Origin: Eudorina sp. 2006-703-Eu-15
Lineage: Eukaryota > Chlorophyta > Chlorophyceae > Chlamydomonadales > Volvocaceae
Assembly (NCBI GenBank): GCA_003117195.1
Contig: BDSI01000150.1
Location: 62,001-126,000, forward strand
Reading direction: 5' to 3'
DNA: 64,000 bases
The number at the start of each line of letters is the position of its first letter. The first letter of the stretch is position 1. The position numbers and the translations under genes are program-made. Positions 59,462 through 64,000 of this stretch are shown piece after piece. Below the pieces are notes generated by a model. The model had not been told where the DNA came from. It was given only the letters and a program-made list of their open reading frames with translations, and searched no databases.

Positions 59462-62400
59462 TTACTCCCACGCCGGCTGCGGCAGGTCTTCCTCCGTGAT
59501 GATCACGGGGACCGTAAAGGCATCGCCGTCGCGTTGGCGAGCGTCCCGGGGCAATGGCGCGGCGGCCGCGCTGCGCCCGGGGAGCGGTCCGGGGGCACCA
59601 GTCGGGCCCCGCAGCCGCTGCAACACCCGACGGGTTGTGTTCCTGCTGCCGCAGCTGTCGCCTGCCCCGGCGGCGAGCTCGTCGGGCGACGCACGACCCC
59701 AGTCCGCAGCGCGGGTGCCCCGCACCTGGCTGCTTGTGTCGGGGTCATTACGTCTGAAGCCCCCACTGGTGCGGCGCTGGCGGCCGAGTGCCGCGCGCAC
59801 GGTCGCTGCGACACTGCCGGAGTCACTGAGCCTTGGAGCGTCCTGCGGCTTGTGTTCGACGGGTGTGGACGGCACCGCGGGGTCGGCAGCCGCGTGTGCG
59901 GCCGGGAAGGTGGTCCTGGGCGCCGCGGCGACGGTGGCCCCCCTGCTACTGCCATTGCTCCGCACACTGCTGCTACTGCCGTCGATGCTGCTCTCGTACA
60001 GGGGCAGGGCGTAACCCACGTCGAGGCTGGCGAGCGAGGGGCGGACCCCGCAGCAGCTGCTGAACAGCTCCTCCCCATGCATCATACTGCCGTTACCGGC
60101 CACACCGCGACCGGCATCACTTGCGGTGGACCCATCTTCGCCGCGGGCTGCTCGCGCCTCGTGCCAGGTCTGCTGCCCCGACACAGAGACGCCGGCGCTG
60201 CTGACGTCGCTGCCGAAGCTGCAGCCCATCCAGGTCGCCACGTCGTCACTCTCGTCCCCACAGCGTGTCTCCCCGGGTAAACCTCGGGACGGTGCCGGTG
60301 ATAGCGACGGCCACTCGCCGTTCGGGCCCATCCCTTCTCCCCGCTCTGGTGCTCGCGCTGCTGTCGCTGGTCCCCCAAGGTGAGGAACCGGTGCGCTCCG
60401 CGGCGGCGGCGGCGACGGCCGCGCCTGAAGAGCGGGCAAAAGGAGGCCCTGTGGCGGCCCTGCGGTGCTTCGGGGCCTGGGCGTGTTGCCGCGGCAACCT
60501 TCCGCACTCACCAGCGCTGCTGAGGAGGCTGCGGCTGCTGACGTGGAAGCAGCCGCAGCGCACAAGGCCAGACTGCGGTCCGCGTTGCCCGCGCCATTCG
60601 CGGCCGCCGCCGCCGCCATCGCGACGGCCCCTGCTCCACGCACCGCCGCCGCCGCCGCGACGGCGGCGCCGCAGTCAACCATTTCCTCACCGCCTGCCGC
60701 TGTCGCCATGGTATCACCGCCATAGTACGGCAGGTCCTGCTTGGTAGGCGTGCCGTACCTGAGATTACAGGGCTGCGGTTCCGCCCGTGGACTGAACGTC
60801 CGAACAAGCGCTCTGCGTCGTGGAGTGCCCCCGGGATGGACGGCGCCGCCGCCGCCGACAGCAGCCGCCCCAACTGGGTTCGCCGCATCCCTTGGCTGCT
60901 CTGAATGGGCCCCCAGTCTGACGGACTGGTCGCGTCGCAGTTGCGGTGAGTGGTCGGCTTCCTCCTCATTGGGGCCTACGGGCGGCCCTGTTGGTGCCCC
61001 TGCCGCCCAGCGCGACGGCAGGGCCGCCTCCGCCAGTGGCGCCCCGAGGCGCGCCTTGGACACCTGCGGACTGCTGGGCGCAGGGTCGCGCGGCTGCCCC
61101 CTCGGCGCCGGTGCCGCCGCCGGGCGGGCTGGGTCCTTTTGCGGTGTCAGGAAGGACAGCGGTTTGCGGGTGCTCTGCTGCCGGTGCTGCTGCTGCTGCT
61201 GCGGGTGATTCAGTTGCGCCTCCTGGCGCCGCAGCGGCTTCTGCCGCTGGTCGGAGCGGACGTGGTCGTCGAGGCCGCCGTCGCTGCCGCCGCCAGGCGG
61301 CCGCGGCTCCGCCGCCCAAGGCTGCGGAGTCTGGTGCTGCTCGCGCCGCTGACCGCCGCCTTGGTTCGGCGCTTGCTGGTTCATCGCCAGCCAGGCACCG
61401 CCTGCGAACCCAACAGCGCCAACAGCCACGGGTTCATGGCCGCCGCCGAACAGCACCCGCGCGCTCCCTGCCCGCGCGCCCCGACTCCCCGTGGCGTTGC
61501 CGCCGGCACCACCGCCGCCGCCGCGCCCCGCCGCCGCCTTCAGGTTGTTGTCCGGGCTCCACAGCTGCTGCACATCCACGCCGCCGCCGCTGCCACAACC
61601 GCCGTTGTCCCCGCAACTGCCGCCGGGGGCCCATGCCGTACCAGGCCAGTGGCGCCGCACCTGCCGCTCGTCCGCTCCCTCCAGCCTGGGCGCACCACCC
61701 GCATCCGACCTCAGCCTGGGCGCGCTGCTCGGTCGGGCAGCGCCCGAACCGCCAGCACTCGCAGACCGCCCGCGTGTGCCAAGTCCCGAGCCCCACGGCG
61801 GCCTCGGCGCCGCTGCCGCCGCGCCGCCAGGCCCGGGACTGACCGGGCGCCTGCCGCTGTGGCTCTCCGCCGCCTCCGCACCCCTGGTCGCCGTGTCGCA
61901 CTGGCTGGCGCCCGGCCGGCACCGCGGGGCGCTTAAGGGCCGACACCGGGCAGCCGCCGCTGCTGCCACCTCCGTCACCGACGCCGTGCCGCAGCAGCCG
62001 CTGGACTGCGGTGCGGGCCCCGGGTGGCTCAAGTGGCGGGGCTGCGGGCCGCTGGACTGGCGCCGCCGGGCAGGGGGACCGGGCGATGTGGGTCGCTGGC
62101 GGGGAGTGCGGGAAGCCAACTGGAGCATTCGGCAGACGGGCAGCGCCGCATCCACTGCCGCTGCCTCACTGAGGCTGCCGCCACCGCCGGGACTGTACGG
62201 ACGATCGTACACAGCTTCTCCGGAGGCCAGGGAGGGCTCCTGCGGTTGGCTGCGCTGATGAGGATGTGGGTCGCTGTCCACAGGTCGTGGATCAGCACCC
62301 GGAGATGCGGTGGCGGGCCGTCCGCCGTGACGTGCAGTCAGTGGCGGCGGCGACAGTGGCGCGGCGGCGGCGGCGCCGCCGCCGCGGCGGCCCGGAGAGG

Positions 62401-63515
62401 GCGGCGGGGGAGGCACGCGGGCGCCCCAGGCCGGCCGGGTGGTGCGCGGGGATTGCGGCGGGCCGGTGTGTCGTCCCTGCTGCCGACCGCTCCTGTCATC
62501 TCCCGGCCGTGGCGACAGGCACTGCTGGCCCCGCCCCTGGCTCCCTTGCACCTGGGGCCCCCGCTGCCAGTGACCCGACCCATGGGTATGCGTTTCTGCA
62601 CCTCCGTACGTGCCGTGAACATGCTGTTCCTCCTCCGCCGCGGGTGTTCCGCCGCTACTGCCACCACAGGACAACGACGTGGGCCTGGTCTCCAACCGCG
62701 GGTTCTCTTCTGTGGCCCGCTGGCCGCGGTCGTCGCAGGGCAGCGGTGCCGCTGACGCCGCGGCATGCGCCGCCTTGGGCGCCAGCCTTGCGGCCGCCGT
62801 GGCAGGCCAGTGCGACAGGTACTGGGAGTGGAAGCGGAAGGCGAGGCAGCGGTCGCGGCCGGTCAGCACTCCCACGCCGAGGTCCAGCTCCAGGGGACGC
62901 CCGCTGCGGAGCGCCTCCCCGAGGTGGTGCAGCAGGTGACGGGTGCAGCAGAACACGACATCCTTGTTCAGGGCGCACGAGAACCTGCGGGGAGGTGGTT
63001 GTGGTGGTGTGGGTTGTGCGCAGCTATGAGAAGGTGCCCGCATTCCAAGTTTCACGGATTCCGGTGTGGATGGCTGCGGAGGTGGTTCATAGGTATGGAC
63101 TCATTTCGATGGGGTGCTGCAATAACGTGAAGGAGAGGGGGTTTCCAAGGTCACGAGGGTGCACGTCAGTGCAGGCAAGCGCGCCTCGAATATGTGGTGC
63201 AGGCGATGTCCGCACTTACTTGATTGCGATCTTCATGGCGCTGTAATCCTCGCAGAGCTCCAGCTCCTCAGCCTCAATGTTGTTTGCCCGTGTCACCCCG
63301 GACCCCGTGTGTAATAGGTGCGCCCTGAGGTATGCATCGCTCGGCACGAAGACAGGTCGCATCATCGGCACGCCATCCTCAAGTTGGTCGCCAACACGAC
63401 GCCAAGTGATGCGTGCAAAGGTTGGGAAGGCGCATCCACGGCAACGGTTGAACACGGCAAGCAACCAAGACCGCAGCGCTGACCATACAGCCGCGTAGGT
63501 GTGCTCTCCCAACGC
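59462..63515 (-). CDS. CCDC81-like HU-domain protein with giant disordered tail, probably 5'-incomplete
   Basis: CCDC81-type proteins carry two eukaryotic HU-like domains and are linked to centrosomes, basal bodies and cilia. Two exons are certain: 63515-63220 and 62984-59462, joined in phase. The first encodes HU domain 1 (HTYAAVWSALRSWLLAVFNR; VPMMRPVFVPSDAYLRAHL). The second begins HU domain 2 (FSCALNKDVVFCCTRHLLHH; ELDLGVGVLTGRDRCLAFRF). The rest of this 3.5-kb exon, about 1,100 residues, is Pro/Ala/Gly/Ser-rich disordered sequence with short Gln, Ala and Gly runs and a few ordered islands (QPCNLRYGTPTKQDLPYYGG; GYALPLYESSIDG), ending AFTVPVIITEEDLPQPAWE. The first exon starts at an acceptor, so an initiator exon lies upstream in 63516-64000 or beyond. 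The long plus-strand frame over 58913-60280 is its antisense shadow. Confidence 0.86.
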
Positions 63516-64000
63516 CTGTAGATGGAAGACGCCTTATGTTAGAAGAAAGCGATTCGATGCCAATTTTCCACGTAATTATGGTGAGCGTGCCTGGTTTGGC
63601 GCCATATCGCTGTGTTTAATGGCGCAATGTCTGAACAAGTCCGCCTCCTTCCACACCATGTTGACAGACTAGTTTGACCGTCACGATTTGTCTGGGGCAT
63701 GCATGAAAGCAACGGCTGATGACCTGCTATGTATGATGTAATGTTATAGATTCATACCTATGCAAATGCAAAGTGCCTACAAAGATCTTGTTTCCTAGAA
63801 TGTTTCACGACTGCTGCAATGCAATGCAGCTCCCGCGTTACGGCACACATTATGATTTGGAGTGACACTGTATTTATATACATCCTAATGCGTGACACGG
63901 CGCATGCCGAATGGGTTCGGTAATGGGTTGTAAGGTCCGACCCGCGGATCAACTTTTCCACTTGCGTCACCACGATCCAGGTGCACATCGCTAACCGCCG
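63516..64000 (-). promoter_or_regulatory. Upstream region of the CCDC81-like gene
   Basis: AT-richer sequence. A TGTATATAAATA motif on the gene strand (63871-63882) is a good TATA-box candidate. If it is used, the initiator exon must lie between about 63850 and 63530; a short frame beginning MCAVTRELHCIAAV could join HU exon 1 in phase, but its donor (GTGAAAC) is weak. The start is therefore unresolved. Confidence 0.35.

Noticed and set aside
58913..60280. 455-codon plus-strand frame
   Set aside because: Mostly antisense to the large exon of the CCDC81-like gene; composition is a mirror of its low-complexity coding strand.
60946..63246. Several 240-330-codon plus-strand frames
   Set aside because: Antisense shadows of the same low-complexity exon, without splice or family support.
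1..64000. Transposons, CRISPR arrays, tRNA or rRNA genes
   Set aside because: No reverse transcriptase, transposase, spaced repeats or clear RNA gene was seen by eye; a dedicated tRNA or repeat scan could still find small ones.

Overview
This is a nuclear window from a green alga, most likely a chlamydomonadalean/volvocine species. The evidence is GC-rich, intron-dense genes with GT-AG splice sites, TGTAA poly(A) motifs, Ala/Gly/Gln-rich low-complexity proteins, cilium genes (IFT38, a CCDC81-like protein) and a plant-type Ariadne ligase. Nothing bacterial, viral or CRISPR-like was seen, and no intact transposon was recognised. Genes were assembled by hand from reading frames, splice sites and intron phase, so coordinates are CDS spans that include introns; exons are listed in each entry.

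Layout from left to right: IFT38/CLUAP1 (-, runs off the left edge); a divergent 123-residue unknown protein (+); a nine-exon cytosolic glutathione S-transferase (-); a possible small membrane protein (+); a Gln/Pro/Ser-rich protein of at least 1,177 residues (+); about 8 kb without confident genes, apparently two facing 3' UTRs; a sodium:solute symporter (-); COG5 of the Golgi tethering complex (+); an Ariadne-type RBR ubiquitin ligase (-); an MFS transporter (-); a 97-residue SAP30-like Sin3-binding protein (+); an acidic disordered protein (+) that may or may not be the N-terminus of the ELMO-domain gene right after it (+); a GT-rich stretch holding a diverged tandem duplication; and a CCDC81-like HU-domain protein with a huge disordered tail (-, probably 5'-incomplete).

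The genes are mostly unrelated housekeeping functions: ciliary transport and structure, detoxification, membrane transport, Golgi tethering, ubiquitination, chromatin and small-GTPase regulation. I see no operon-like or defence-like system. Several pairs are divergent with short shared promoters (IFT38/unknown, symporter/COG5, MFS/SAP30). The long gaps look like 3' UTRs because they are GT-rich on the coding strand downstream of genes and switch to AC-rich where a minus-strand gene faces them. The points most worth following are the two giant low-complexity proteins, the minimal SAP30, the acidic/ELMO boundary, and small repeats (inverted repeat, 51-bp and 20-bp tandems, microsatellites beside splice sites).
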